From Pseudomonadota bacterium (GTDB lineage Bacteria > Pseudomonadota > Gammaproteobacteria > Xanthomonadales > Xanthomonadaceae): DNA of 7,048 nt. The stretch covers positions 1 to 7,048 of the forward strand of contig JAEXBT010000197.1 of NCBI GenBank assembly GCA_023393895.1. The letters are read 5' to 3'. The position numbers were made by a program, and so were the translations under genes. The notes beneath the pieces are model-generated. The model saw nothing but the letters and a program-made list of their open reading frames with translations, was not told the origin of the DNA and ran no database searches. Shown here in pieces: positions 1 to 6,629 of the stretch; within the stretch, counting starts at the first letter, position 1, and each line of letters opens with the position of its first letter.

Positions 1-936
1 GAGCAGCATCAGGCGGGCCAGCGCGAGCACGATGAAGGTAACGATGAACAGCACGAAGCCGAGCAGCAGCAGCGCGGAGCGATAGGTTTCGGTGGCCTCG
101 CCGAAGTCATTGGCGATCAGCGCGGCGATCGTCGTCGAGGGTTCGAGCAGCGAGCTGGTGAACTGCACGTTGTTGCCGATCACGAACGCGACCGCCATCG
201 TCTCGCCCAGCGCGCGGCCAAGGCCGAGGAAGATGCCGCCGATCACCGCAGAGCGCGTGTACGGCAGGACGATGTCCCAGCTGACCTCCCACTTGGTCGA
301 TCCGAGCGCGTAGGCCGACTCCTTGAGGCGCGAGGGCACGGTCAGGAACACCTCGCGCATCGTCGCCGAGATGAAGGGAATCACCATGATTGAAAGCACG
401 ATGCCGGAAGTGAGCATGCCCGCGCCGATCGGCGGACCCTGGAACAGCTTGCCGATCAACGGCAGCGTGCCGAGGTGCTCGTCAAGCTTCGGGATCACGT
501 GCTCGCGCATCACCGGCATCAGCACGAAGAAGCCCCACATGCCGTAGATGATCGAGGGAATGCCGGCCAGCAGTTCGATCGCCGTGCCGATTGGCCCGCG
601 CAGCCAGCGCGGCGCCACCTCGGTGAGGAAGAAGGCGATGCCGAAGCTCACCGGCACCGCGATCAGCATTGCGATCAGCGCAGTGACGATGGTGCCGTAG
701 ATGGGAACCAGTGCCCCGTACTTGTCCTCGACCGGGTTCCAGTCGGCGGACGTGAAGAACGACAACCCCTCGCTCTGCAGCACGCTGCGGCCGCCCCAGA
801 GCATCGACAGCGCCGCGGCTGCCAGCGTGAACAGCACGAAGATGGCGGTGGCGGTCAGCAGCCACCGAAACAGGGCATCGTTCCGGGTGTCTTGGATGTT
901 GCGGGCGTTCGGCGCGGGCAGGGCGGCGGCATTCAT
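1..936 (-). CDS. pstC: Phosphate ABC transporter permease PstC (3' end off-window)
   Basis: This is one of the two inner-membrane permease subunits of the PstSCAB high-affinity phosphate importer. It forms the channel with PstA and receives phosphate from PstS. The window holds 312 codons from ATG at 936; the frame runs open off the left edge, and by usual family length (about 300-330 residues) only a few residues should be missing. Six hydrophobic segments are visible at about residues 26-47, 78-103, 118-142, 173-195, 231-254 and 288-310. The EAA loop that docks on the ATPase lies near 205-225 (ESAYALGSTKWEV). The GRALGETMA stretch (R241, E245) corresponds to the Arg/Glu pair known to matter for transport in E. 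coli PstC. The Shine-Dalgarno is weak. The gene follows pstS by 88 bp with no new promoter seen, so it is probably cotranscribed; pstA, pstB and phoU would be expected next. Confidence 0.96.
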   Translation of the reverse strand, partial: MNAAALPAPNARNIQDTRNDALFRWLLTATAIFVLFTLAAAALSMLWGGRSVLQSEGLSFFTSADWNPVEDKYGALVPIYGTIVTALIAMLIAVPVSFGIAFFLTEVAPRWLRGPIGTAIELLAGIPSIIYGMWGFFVLMPVMREHVIPKLDEHLGTLPLIGKLFQGPPIGAGMLTSGIVLSIMVIPFISATMREVFLTVPSRLKESAYALGSTKWEVSWDIVLPYTRSAVIGGIFLGLGRALGETMAVAFVIGNNVQFTSSLLEPSTTIAALIANDFGEATETYRSALLLLGFVLFIVTFIVLALARLMLL

Positions 937-1024
937 CGGCGGGACTCGAAACGTGCGTGGCGGGCCGACATCGGGCCCGCCGTGCAGGAAGCGGGGCGCA
1001 CGGGCGCCCCGCGCGTGGCGCGGC
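937..1024 (-). promoter_or_regulatory. pstS-pstC intergenic double hairpin
   Basis: On the minus-strand RNA two perfect GC-rich hairpins stand one after the other. The first (1012-991) has a 9-bp stem GCGGGGCGC/GCGCCCCGC with loop CCGT. The second (981-959) has an 8-bp stem GGCGGGCC/GGCCCGCC with a 7-nt loop. Neither is followed by a T-run, so they are unlikely to be complete Rho-independent terminators. Such structures after a binding-protein gene commonly stabilise the upstream mRNA or cause partial termination or processing, giving more PstS than PstC. The structures are seen directly; the function is inferred. Confidence 0.7.
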
Positions 1025-2113
1025 TTACTTCAGCGCCGCCCAGTAGGTTTCGACCTGCTGAACCAGCTCGGCAGGCAGCGGCACGTAGTCGAGCGAGGCC
1101 GCCTGCGTCTTGCCATTGGCGAACGCCCACTTGAAGAAATCGAGCGCGGCCTGCTGCTTGGCGGCGTCCTTCGGCTGCTTGTAGATGAGGATGAAGTTGG
1201 TGGCGGCAATCGGCCAGGAATCGGCGCCCGGCGCATCGGTGATGACCAGGTTGAAGTCCTTGGCATTCGTCCAGTCGGCGCTGGCGGCGGCGGCCGCGAA
1301 CGACTCGGCGCTGGGCTGCACCCAGTTGCCGGCGGCGTTCTGCATCGATGCGTACGGCATCTTGTTCTGCAGCGCGTAGGACAGCTCGACGTAGCCAATC
1401 GAGTTCTTGATCTGCTTGACGTAGGCGGCCACGCCCTCGTTGCCCTTGCCGCCCATGCCGACCGGGAAGTTCACCGAGGTACCCTCGCCGATGTTCGCCT
1501 TCCAGTCCGGGCTCACCTTCGACAGGTAATTGCTGAAGTTGAAGGTGGTGCCCGAGCCGTCCGAACGGCGGACCACGTTGATCTTCTCGGCGGGCAGGGT
1601 CACGCCGGGGTTCTCGGCGACGATGCGGGCATCGTTCCAGGTGGTGATCTTGCCCTGGTAGATGTCGGCGAGCACCGGGCCGGAGAAGCGCAGCTTTCCA
1701 GCTTCCATGCCTTCCAGGTTCACCACCGGCACCACGCCGCCGATGGCGGACGGGAACTGGGCGAGACCGGCCTGGGCCAGTTCCTCGGACGGCAGCGGCT
1801 TGTCGGACGAGCCGAAATCGACGGTGCCGGCCTTGATCTGGGCGATGCCACCGCCCGAACCGATCGACTGGTAGTTGATCTTGTTGCCGGTGGCCTTGTT
1901 GTAGTCGGCCGACCACTTCGAGATCAGCGGATAGATGAAGCTGGCACCGGCGCCGGTGACTTCGGCGATGACCCTGTCGCCGGCGGCGGCAGAAGCGGCG
2001 GGCGCGGTGCTGCCCTGGGCCGCGGTGTTCGCATTGTCGGGCTGCTTGCAGCCGGCAACGAAGGCGGCGGTGGCGAGTGCGAGGATGGCGATGCGCGCCG
2101 GGATGTTATTCAT
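1025..2113 (-). CDS. pstS: Periplasmic phosphate-binding lipoprotein PstS
   Basis: This 362-residue substrate-binding protein captures orthophosphate in the periplasm and delivers it to the PstC/PstA channel. The chosen ATG (2113) gives a short lipoprotein signal peptide, with lipobox VAGC placing the lipidated Cys at residue 22. It also has an AAGGA Shine-Dalgarno at 2121-2125, 7 nt upstream. The ATG at 2203 in the same frame would add 30 residues, lie inside the Pho box and spoil the signal peptide, so it is rejected. A low-complexity Ala/Ser/Gly linker (about 28-45) tethers the mature domain. Phosphate-binding motifs are TGAGASF (53-59), SIGSGGG (83-89), DFGSSDKPL (99-107) and RRSDGSGTT (182-190), the last matching the Arg-Asp-Ser-Gly-Thr phosphate-contact loop of PstS. 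It has its own Pho-box promoter and a terminator just upstream, so it begins a new transcription unit that runs into pstC. Confidence 0.97.
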   Translation of the reverse strand: MNNIPARIAILALATAAFVAGCKQPDNANTAAQGSTAPAASAAAGDRVIAEVTGAGASFIYPLISKWSADYNKATGNKINYQSIGSGGGIAQIKAGTVDFGSSDKPLPSEELAQAGLAQFPSAIGGVVPVVNLEGMEAGKLRFSGPVLADIYQGKITTWNDARIVAENPGVTLPAEKINVVRRSDGSGTTFNFSNYLSKVSPDWKANIGEGTSVNFPVGMGGKGNEGVAAYVKQIKNSIGYVELSYALQNKMPYASMQNAAGNWVQPSAESFAAAAASADWTNAKDFNLVITDAPGADSWPIAATNFILIYKQPKDAAKQQAALDFFKWAFANGKTQAASLDYVPLPAELVQQVETYWAALK

Positions 2114-2177
2114 GGGGTGATCCTTGAAGTCGGTTGCGGCAGGCCGCAGGGGTGCGTGTCTATGGGAAAGGCTGAAT

Positions 2178-2205
2178 ATGTCAATTCGATGACAGAACGT
2201 CACAA
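2178..2205 (-). promoter_or_regulatory. Pho box of the pstS promoter
   Basis: The minus strand reads CTGTCATCGAATTGACAT (2195-2178): two 7-bp half-sites, CTGTCAT and TTGACAT, in an 11-bp phase, the architecture bound by phosphorylated PhoB. CTGTCAT matches the consensus half-site fully and TTGACAT matches 5 of 7. A further weak half-site, TTGTGAC (2205-2199), lies 10 bp upstream, so two or more PhoB dimers might bind. PhoB boxes replace the -35 element. The best -10-like sequence is CATAGA (2164-2159), a poor match, so the exact transcription start is uncertain. The leader to the ATG would be about 40 nt. Confidence 0.85.
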
Positions 2206-2228
2206 ATCGTCATGCGCAATGGCGCGAC

Positions 2229-2258
2229 AAAAAAATGGCGCGATGGGGTCTCGCGCCA
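2229..2258 (-). terminator. Rho-independent terminator after the porin gene
   Basis: On the minus-strand RNA an 8-bp perfect stem, TGGCGCGA (2258-2251) with TCGCGCCA (2243-2236), closes a 7-nt loop GACCCCA and is followed at once by seven T residues (2235-2229). This is a textbook intrinsic terminator. It lies about 180 nt beyond the porin stop codon and about 25 bp before the pstS Pho box. It therefore separates the porin transcript (and any read-through from the T2SS operon) from pstS. The right arm sequence TCGCGCC recurs just after the T-run (2227-2221). Confidence 0.9.
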
Positions 2259-2439
2259 AATATTGCTCTGGAGATTGATTCGTCGCAGCGTGGGAGAGGG
2301 AGGCGAGCATGCCCCCATGCCGTGCGGGATTTTCCGGAAAAGCCGGCGTAACGGGCGTTTCGCTGCGGTGCGACGATATTGCACTGCATTGCCATGACGC
2401 TCGGGTTGCGATCCCGTTTAAGTTCTGTGACATGGCTGA
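2259..2439 (-). other. Porin 3' untranslated region, no gene seen
   Basis: This non-coding stretch of about 180 nt lies between the porin stop codon and the terminator. Together with the pstS promoter and leader it makes a 326-bp gap between the two genes. The minus-strand reading frames here have neither a Shine-Dalgarno nor a recognisable product, and they run through the terminator and the Pho box. It carries small inverted repeats (described separately) and a weak PhoB-like half-site ATGTCAC just after the stop codon. I see no promoter I would defend. A stable 3' UTR RNA ending at the terminator is possible but unproven. Confidence 0.5.
2307..2341. repeat. Two short inverted repeats in the porin 3' UTR
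   Basis: GCATG (2307-2311) and CATGC (2316-2320) are separated by CCCC, giving a 5-bp stem with a 4-nt loop. Ten bases further on is the perfect 12-bp palindrome TTTTCCGGAAAA (2330-2341). Both are directly visible. They may simply fold the 3' UTR; the palindrome could also be a protein-binding site. No function is claimed. Confidence 0.5.
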
Positions 2440-3603
2440 TCACCAGTGGAACTGCAAGCGCAGTTCTGTGATGTCGGGGTTGTCGTTGACGTTGCGTCGA
2501 TCGCTGCGGACCATCACGTGGTTGAGCGCTGCCTTGAAGTGCTTCTGCCAGTACCAGTTGGCGCCGAGCGTCCAAGCGGTCATCTTCCCGCCCGCGACCG
2601 GATTGTCGTCCAGATCCATGGTGTCGAAGCGCGCACCCAACTGCCACATTCCCCTGCGGGCATCGGCGGCCGACGGGGTGGTTGGGACGCCAGCCTTATA
2701 TCCCCAGGTCTCGCCAGTCAGGTTCCACAGCGCGCTCGCATAGCCGCCGCCGCCGTCGAAATTGGGCAAACCATTGTTGCGAGTGACCGTGGTGCGCAGG
2801 TATTCGGCTTGCACCTTGACCGGCCCCTGAACCCACATAGCCTCCACGCCGCTGGTATCGATACGGTCGGCGAAGGGCAGGCTACCGGTATCGATCAGGC
2901 GGATTGAGGCCAGATCCGCGTTCGGGCGCGTGCGGAAGCGGGCGACCTCATCCACGCCTGATTGCTCCGCGTCATATCTCAGATGAGACAGACCGAGGTG
3001 GAGGATGCGGCCCTTGTCGTTGAGGGGTGCGAAATGTCCTCTGATCGCGGCACCCTTGCCGGTGGCGCCGTCCGCGGTGAGCTCGTCACCGAAGGCCGAA
3101 ACCAGGATGCCCCAGTCCGAGTCGCCAAGACCGTACCCCATGCCGACCCGGCGCCCCAGGGCAAAAGTGTTAGTTGCCATGGCCTTGGAAATGAAGTCAT
3201 TCGCCCGACTGGACGTGTTTTCCTCAAGGCTGTTGGGTTGCTTGTACTGGCCGAGCTGGATGAAATGCCTGCCTCCGCCCGGCCGGTACTTCGCGTTGAC
3301 ATCAAGCCATTTCTCGGCCTTGGCGTCATAACCGACCACCCAGTCGAAGTCGCCGGGTCCCTTGCCTTTAAGGACCAGCTCCGCGCGCCGCAGTTCCTGC
3401 GCGCGCGCGCGGCCACCCTGCCCGTCTCCGGCCAGGTTGGCGCGGTCGTTGTTGAACCAGTTGGCGTCGGCCTGTACCAGGCCTTCAAAAGAGACGTCGG
3501 CCCCGGCGATCTGGCCGATCTTCACCTCCGCGTTGGCGGTCGGTGAGGCGAGGGAGGCAAGGATCGTGACTGTGAGGATTGGGAGGCGCGGCGGCAAGTG
3601 CAT
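2440..3603 (-). CDS. Phosphate-selective porin, OprO/OprP family
   Basis: This is a 387-residue outer-membrane beta-barrel of the Porin_O_P family, which forms anion channels favouring phosphate or polyphosphate under phosphate limitation. The ATG at 3603 starts a signal peptide (hydrophobic core about 8-19) with an AxA-type cleavage site, TANA|EV, after residue 25. The mature protein shows alternating amphipathic strands. It has the family-typical segment QLGQYKQPNSLEENTSSR (116-133) followed by FALGRRVGMGYG (147-158), and an aromatic C-terminal residue (LRLQFHW) suited to BAM-dependent insertion. The in-frame ATG at 3663 lies within the Pho box and is rejected. The retained start has only a weak Shine-Dalgarno. 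The gene lies between the T2SS operon and pstS, with its own Pho box upstream and a strong terminator downstream. OprO and OprP subtypes cannot be separated by eye, so no symbol is given. Confidence 0.93.
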   Translation of the reverse strand: MHLPPRLPILTVTILASLASPTANAEVKIGQIAGADVSFEGLVQADANWFNNDRANLAGDGQGGRARAQELRRAELVLKGKGPGDFDWVVGYDAKAEKWLDVNAKYRPGGGRHFIQLGQYKQPNSLEENTSSRANDFISKAMATNTFALGRRVGMGYGLGDSDWGILVSAFGDELTADGATGKGAAIRGHFAPLNDKGRILHLGLSHLRYDAEQSGVDEVARFRTRPNADLASIRLIDTGSLPFADRIDTSGVEAMWVQGPVKVQAEYLRTTVTRNNGLPNFDGGGGYASALWNLTGETWGYKAGVPTTPSAADARRGMWQLGARFDTMDLDDNPVAGGKMTAWTLGANWYWQKHFKAALNHVMVRSDRRNVNDNPDITELRLQFHW

Positions 3604-3642
3604 GTCTGGCCCAAGAGAGGAGGTGGCGGTCGGGAGAGCGTA

Positions 3643-3722
3643 TGGCTGAAATATGTCTGTCATGTGACAGGTTGTCTTAAATATTTCTCCGTTTTGTCAC
3701 CGCCCGGTCTTCTGGCTGAAAT
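3643..3722 (-). repeat. Repeated ATTTCAGCCA motif near the porin promoter
   Basis: The 10-bp sequence ATTTCAGCCA on the minus strand occurs at 3722-3713, just after gspN, and again at 3652-3643, directly downstream of the porin Pho box. A near copy, ATTCAGCC (2177-2170), sits in the same place downstream of the pstS Pho box. The copies next to the Pho boxes may be part of the promoter spacer; the copy near gspN has no Pho box directly upstream. Confidence 0.45.
3653..3670 (-). promoter_or_regulatory. Pho box of the porin promoter
   Basis: The minus strand reads CTGTCACATGACAGACAT: half-sites CTGTCAC (3670-3664) and CAGACAT (3659-3653) in an 11-bp phase, as in E. coli Pho boxes. It matches the pstS box at CTGTCA and at the terminal GACAT. 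A candidate -10, TACGCT, lies about 10 bp downstream but matches the consensus poorly. The box ends about 50 bp before the porin ATG at 3603. It overlaps the alternative ATG at 3663, which makes that codon unlikely to initiate translation. Confidence 0.85.
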
Positions 3723-3734
3723 CTGAGGCCTCCA

Positions 3735-4052
3735 TCAATCTCCGGGCGCTGCTAGTGCGGCACCAGCCGCGGCCGACCAGTCCGGGGTGACGCGGGGCTT
3801 GCCGCGAACCAGGTTGGCTAGCGAGACGGACACCGGGACGGACGGAATCCGGCGGCCTTGCCAGTGCACGCCGATGGCCTGCGCAGACCAGACACTTCCC
3901 CTGATCTCCTCGACCGCCACGCCCGCTGGCAGATCACCGCTGTGTTCCCGAGCCAGCTGGGCCAAGGGCCACTGCACCAGCAAGGCGATGGCGAGCGCGC
4001 CCGCGAACAGCAGGGCGTAGCCGCGCGCCCTTACCGTTCTCCACAACTTCAT
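3735..4052 (-). CDS. gspN: Short GspN-like type II secretion protein
   Basis: This 105-residue protein has an N-terminal membrane anchor (about residues 11-29) and a short periplasmic part. The pattern LPAGVAVEEIRGSVWSAQAIGVHW (41-64) resembles the GspN start, where a hydrophobic helix is followed by a conserved G-S/T-V/L-W segment. Family members usually run to about 250 residues, so only the first 40% is present. The frame ends at a clean TGA, and the 131 bp beyond it hold the porin promoter, not a lost reading frame, so a simple frameshift does not explain the missing part. GspN is an inner-membrane T2SS accessory, absent from many systems and dispensable in some, so loss may be tolerated. 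The start overlaps the gspM stop (ATGA) and has a good Shine-Dalgarno (GGGAGAAGG, 4064-4056). Assignment rests mainly on gene order plus this motif. Confidence 0.7.
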   Translation of the reverse strand: MKLWRTVRARGYALLFAGALAIALLVQWPLAQLAREHSGDLPAGVAVEEIRGSVWSAQAIGVHWQGRRIPSVPVSVSLANLVRGKPRVTPDWSAAAGAALAAPGD

Positions 4053-4531
4053 GGGCCTTCTCCCACCTGTGCCGGGGGGAACTGCATCTGCACCTCAAGC
4101 CCGCCATCACGGCGCTCCAGATGTAACGTCGTTGGCGCCAACGCATGCTCCGCACGCAGTCGATCCAGCCAGGCCCATAGCGTGGCAGGTGCCACGCGAG
4201 CGACCACGACCGATGGGCCGGTAGCAGGATCATCGCCATGCCGCGCGATCTCGACGCCTGCCCGCGTGGCGCTGTCACGGATGGTTTGCAGGTACGAGGC
4301 GGCAGAAACCTTGGGGGCATCCGGACCGCCCGCATCGGTGAGCAGTTGGCGTGTTTCGATGTGCGCTGCGGCCGCGCGCAGGTAGCGGGACTGGCTTGCA
4401 TCGCGCAGACGGTCAACTGGACGCAGGAGTCCGAACCAGCAGAAGAACGCGATGAGTGCCATGGCCATTGCTGTGAGCATCAATCGCTCGCGATCGTTGC
4501 GGCCCTGCCACCATCCATGCAGACGTTTCAT
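4049..4531 (-). CDS. gspM: Type II secretion inner-membrane platform protein GspM
   Basis: This 160-residue bitopic protein partners GspL in the T2SS assembly platform and links the cytoplasmic ATPase complex to the periplasmic pseudopilus. It has a short basic cytoplasmic N-terminus (KRLHGWWQGRNDRER), one transmembrane helix at about 17-36 (LMLTAMAMALIAFFCWFGLL), a helical stretch, and a small periplasmic ferredoxin-like domain (about 80-155) with the late VVVARVAPATLWAWLDRLRAEHAL segment typical of the family. Length matches GspM (about 160 residues). The start is fixed by the ATGA overlap with gspL and a strong GGAGGT Shine-Dalgarno (4543-4538) 6 nt upstream. GspM sequences are poorly conserved, so position between L and N supports the call. 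Confidence 0.9.
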   Translation of the reverse strand: MKRLHGWWQGRNDRERLMLTAMAMALIAFFCWFGLLRPVDRLRDASQSRYLRAAAAHIETRQLLTDAGGPDAPKVSAASYLQTIRDSATRAGVEIARHGDDPATGPSVVVARVAPATLWAWLDRLRAEHALAPTTLHLERRDGGLEVQMQFPPAQVGEGP

Positions 4532-5652
4532 TGGGACACCTCCGGGACCAACACAATCTCCGTGCGCAACATGCCCCCATCGGGCCGGGTCGCTTCTGCG
4601 TGAACATCGCGGCCGGCGGACTGTAGCTGCGCCAGTATGGTCTTGAGGGCGGTGTCATCGGGGTGCAGCACGGTGGTGGTGACCAGGCCGTCCTCATCCG
4701 CGTGCATGGCCTGCACATGGCTACCGGGTACAGCCATCACGGCTGCGGAAATCCGCGAGAGCGTTGCTGACAACCCGCGGGACTGCCGCTGTTGCCGCGA
4801 GACCTGCCGCAGCCAGACCTGCGCGTTGAGCGAATCCGGACGACCCGGCAAGGCGCGGTCGATGCGTGCAGCGTCGCTTTGCTGGAGCCGTTCGGCGGCA
4901 CGCTGGTAGCGCAGCGCATCCACCAGCAACAGGGCGACCGGCGAAAGCAGCAGTAGGGCCAGCAGGCGCAGGAGCAGGCGACGGGATGGATCGCCGGGTG
5001 CGATGCTGCTCGGCGCAAAGTCGTATTGCAGGAGGTTGACAGCAGGAGTGGAGATGCCCTCGCGCATCGCGGCCTCCACCGATTCGGAGCCATGCAGGAA
5101 ATGGCTACTCTCAGCGTCCACAAGATGCCGGCCGAGATCGGCTGTAGCGCGGAATGCGAGTCGTGACGCGCGCACCAGCCAGTCGCCTTCCCAATCAGCG
5201 ATCAGCGTGCCCGCAGCAGGTGCCGGCAAGGCGAGGCAATCGGGGATCATGCCATCGGCGTTGAGGCCGAGGGACCGCATCTGCCCAAGCCACCCGTGCA
5301 TGCGCTCCGGTGCGGTCACCGTGACCAGGCGCTCCGGCGCGAGGCCGTCCGTGCCGATCGCGATGTGCAGTCGGTCGACCGGTTCGGCAAGTTCGTCTGC
5401 CGCCAGCAGTCGTGCGGCGGCCTGTGCCTGCACAGGATTTCGAACCGACATTGGCAGCCAAAGGACACGGATCCCGGTGCCCGGCACGATGGCCCAGATG
5501 CGTTCAGCAGTGGCGGGACCTATCCGCGGAATATCGGCTTCGGGCAGCACGTGCAGCGTTTCCCGGGCGAGGAGTTCGCCACCAGGACCCAGCAACAGGC
5601 TGGCGTAGCTGTCGCGTGGTGAATCGGAGAGCCAGACAAGCCGGGTGTTCAT
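4528..5652 (-). CDS. gspL: Type II secretion inner-membrane platform protein GspL
   Basis: This 374-residue protein recruits the GspE ATPase to the inner membrane and binds GspM. The N-terminal cytoplasmic actin-like domain spans about 1-220 and ends in the characteristic NLLQYDFAP motif (206-214). One transmembrane helix follows at about 225-246 (leucine-rich), then a coiled linker and a small periplasmic ferredoxin-like domain (about 295-374). The ATG at 5652 overlaps the gspK stop (ATGA) and gives MNTRLVWL, a usual GspL start. An ATG five codons upstream (5667) is possible. The much longer frame open back to 6015 runs antiphase through gspK and is not real. Length fits the family (about 370-400 residues). 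Confidence 0.94.
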   Translation of the reverse strand: MNTRLVWLSDSPRDSYASLLLGPGGELLARETLHVLPEADIPRIGPATAERIWAIVPGTGIRVLWLPMSVRNPVQAQAAARLLAADELAEPVDRLHIAIGTDGLAPERLVTVTAPERMHGWLGQMRSLGLNADGMIPDCLALPAPAAGTLIADWEGDWLVRASRLAFRATADLGRHLVDAESSHFLHGSESVEAAMREGISTPAVNLLQYDFAPSSIAPGDPSRRLLLRLLALLLLSPVALLLVDALRYQRAAERLQQSDAARIDRALPGRPDSLNAQVWLRQVSRQQRQSRGLSATLSRISAAVMAVPGSHVQAMHADEDGLVTTTVLHPDDTALKTILAQLQSAGRDVHAEATRPDGGMLRTEIVLVPEVSQ

Positions 5653-6629
5653 TCGGGTAGGTTCCATTGTCTTGCCAGCAGCCGGGTACGACCGTCGTCG
5701 CCCTGCTCGATCAGGCTTTCCAGCACAGCCTGTGCGGGGCCGTTCTCCACCCGCACGCGCGCGCGGAAAAGCCGTGTGCGCACCGCAGCCTGCGCCAAGG
5801 TGTCGTTGTCGGGCTGCAGCGCACGCAATCCGGACGTTGCCCAGAACTGCGAAATGCTCTGCCATCCGGCCTCCGGACGCGCAGCGATCGCCACACGCGC
5901 GGCCGACGGCGTCAATCCGCGTCCCGCCAGCATTTGCAGCAATGGTGCGGCGTCGGGTCCCAGTGTGTTGACGTTGACCGGCGTGGGCGCGGTGGTGGGC
6001 AGCGCACATACCCATGGACGCAGACGCTCGTAGACATTGGCATCGAAGCCGTGGATCGCGCGCAGTTCGCTTGGTTCGGCCAGAAGGGTGGCACCAGTGA
6101 CGTAGCCATCGCGGCCACGGCGGTAGCTGCTGTCCTCGTGACCGGCTGGGCTAGGCTGCTGGTCACTATCGATCCAGTCCACGAGGTTGTCGGCAAGCAT
6201 GCGCGCCTGCGATTCGGGAACCTCCAGGCCCTGCGCCAGCGCGATGAACTGCGACACGCCGTTTTCGCGGCGAATTACCAGGTCGTTCGCGCCCTGCACC
6301 ACGCTGTTCAGATTGAAGCAGTGCGTGGCGTCGGAGAGTTCGGCCTGCACATAGCCGTTAGGCAGCGGCAGTCGCACCGGGCGGTCGGCCCAGTCACCGG
6401 CAAGCGTGGTGCGCTGCGGATCCAGGCGATGGAGCAGGGCGATGCGGTTGCGGGCGACCGCTTCGGCGCCTTGAGCATGCCAGCGCGCTTGCGCCAGCGA
6501 TTCCGCATTGGTGCTGCGACGCAGTCCGAAGCGGATGTCGTCGAGCATTGCGATCACCAGTACCGAGATCACGACGACCATCAGCAGGACTGTCAGCAGG
6601 GCCACACCCGTTTGCGCGCGTGCATTCAT
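5649..6629 (-). CDS. gspK: Minor pseudopilin GspK of the type II secretion system
   Basis: This 326-residue largest minor pseudopilin caps the pseudopilus tip with GspI and GspJ. It has a class III prepilin leader MNARAQTG, with GspO/PilD cleavage expected after Gly8, followed by the hydrophobic helix VALLTVLLMVVVISVLVIAM (9-28). As is usual for GspK, the Glu at mature position 5 is absent (Thr here). Family motifs follow in order: CFNLNSV (104-110), NLVDWIDSDQQPSPAGHED (148-166), which contains the metal-associated acidic region, and PVNVNT (217-222). The ATG at 6629 overlaps the gspJ stop (ATGA). The frame open to 6746 would bury the leader behind 39 residues and is rejected. Confidence 0.95.
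   Translation of the reverse strand: MNARAQTGVALLTVLLMVVVISVLVIAMLDDIRFGLRRSTNAESLAQARWHAQGAEAVARNRIALLHRLDPQRTTLAGDWADRPVRLPLPNGYVQAELSDATHCFNLNSVVQGANDLVIRRENGVSQFIALAQGLEVPESQARMLADNLVDWIDSDQQPSPAGHEDSSYRRGRDGYVTGATLLAEPSELRAIHGFDANVYERLRPWVCALPTTAPTPVNVNTLGPDAAPLLQMLAGRGLTPSAARVAIAARPEAGWQSISQFWATSGLRALQPDNDTLAQAAVRTRLFRARVRVENGPAQAVLESLIEQGDDGRTRLLARQWNLPE

Noticed and set aside
701..2278. 525-codon open frame on the plus strand opposite pstS and pstC
   Set aside because: It is an antisense shadow of GC-rich coding sequence. The product is a compositionally odd Gly/Arg/Ala-rich string with no family resemblance, and the opposite strand encodes unmistakable PstS and PstC.
2200..2433. Small minus-strand ORFs of 67-145 codons between the porin and pstS
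   Set aside because: They lack Shine-Dalgarno sequences, overlap one another, the terminator and the Pho box, and have no recognisable features.
2413..2435. Additional Pho box just after the porin stop codon (ATGTCAC half-site)
   Set aside because: The second half-site (CTTAAAC) matches poorly, no -10 follows, and no gene lies downstream before the terminator.
2962..3546. 194-codon plus-strand frame opposite the porin gene
   Set aside because: It mirrors the porin coding sequence; the minus strand carries clear Porin_O_P motifs and a signal peptide.
5653..6015. 121-codon N-terminal extension of GspL
   Set aside because: It runs out of frame through gspK, gives a low-complexity product, and the ATGA overlap at 5652 is the normal coupled start.
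5649..6629. Absence of Glu at mature position 5 in the GspK pseudopilin as a novelty
   Set aside because: GspK proteins characteristically lack this residue, so Thr at this position is expected.
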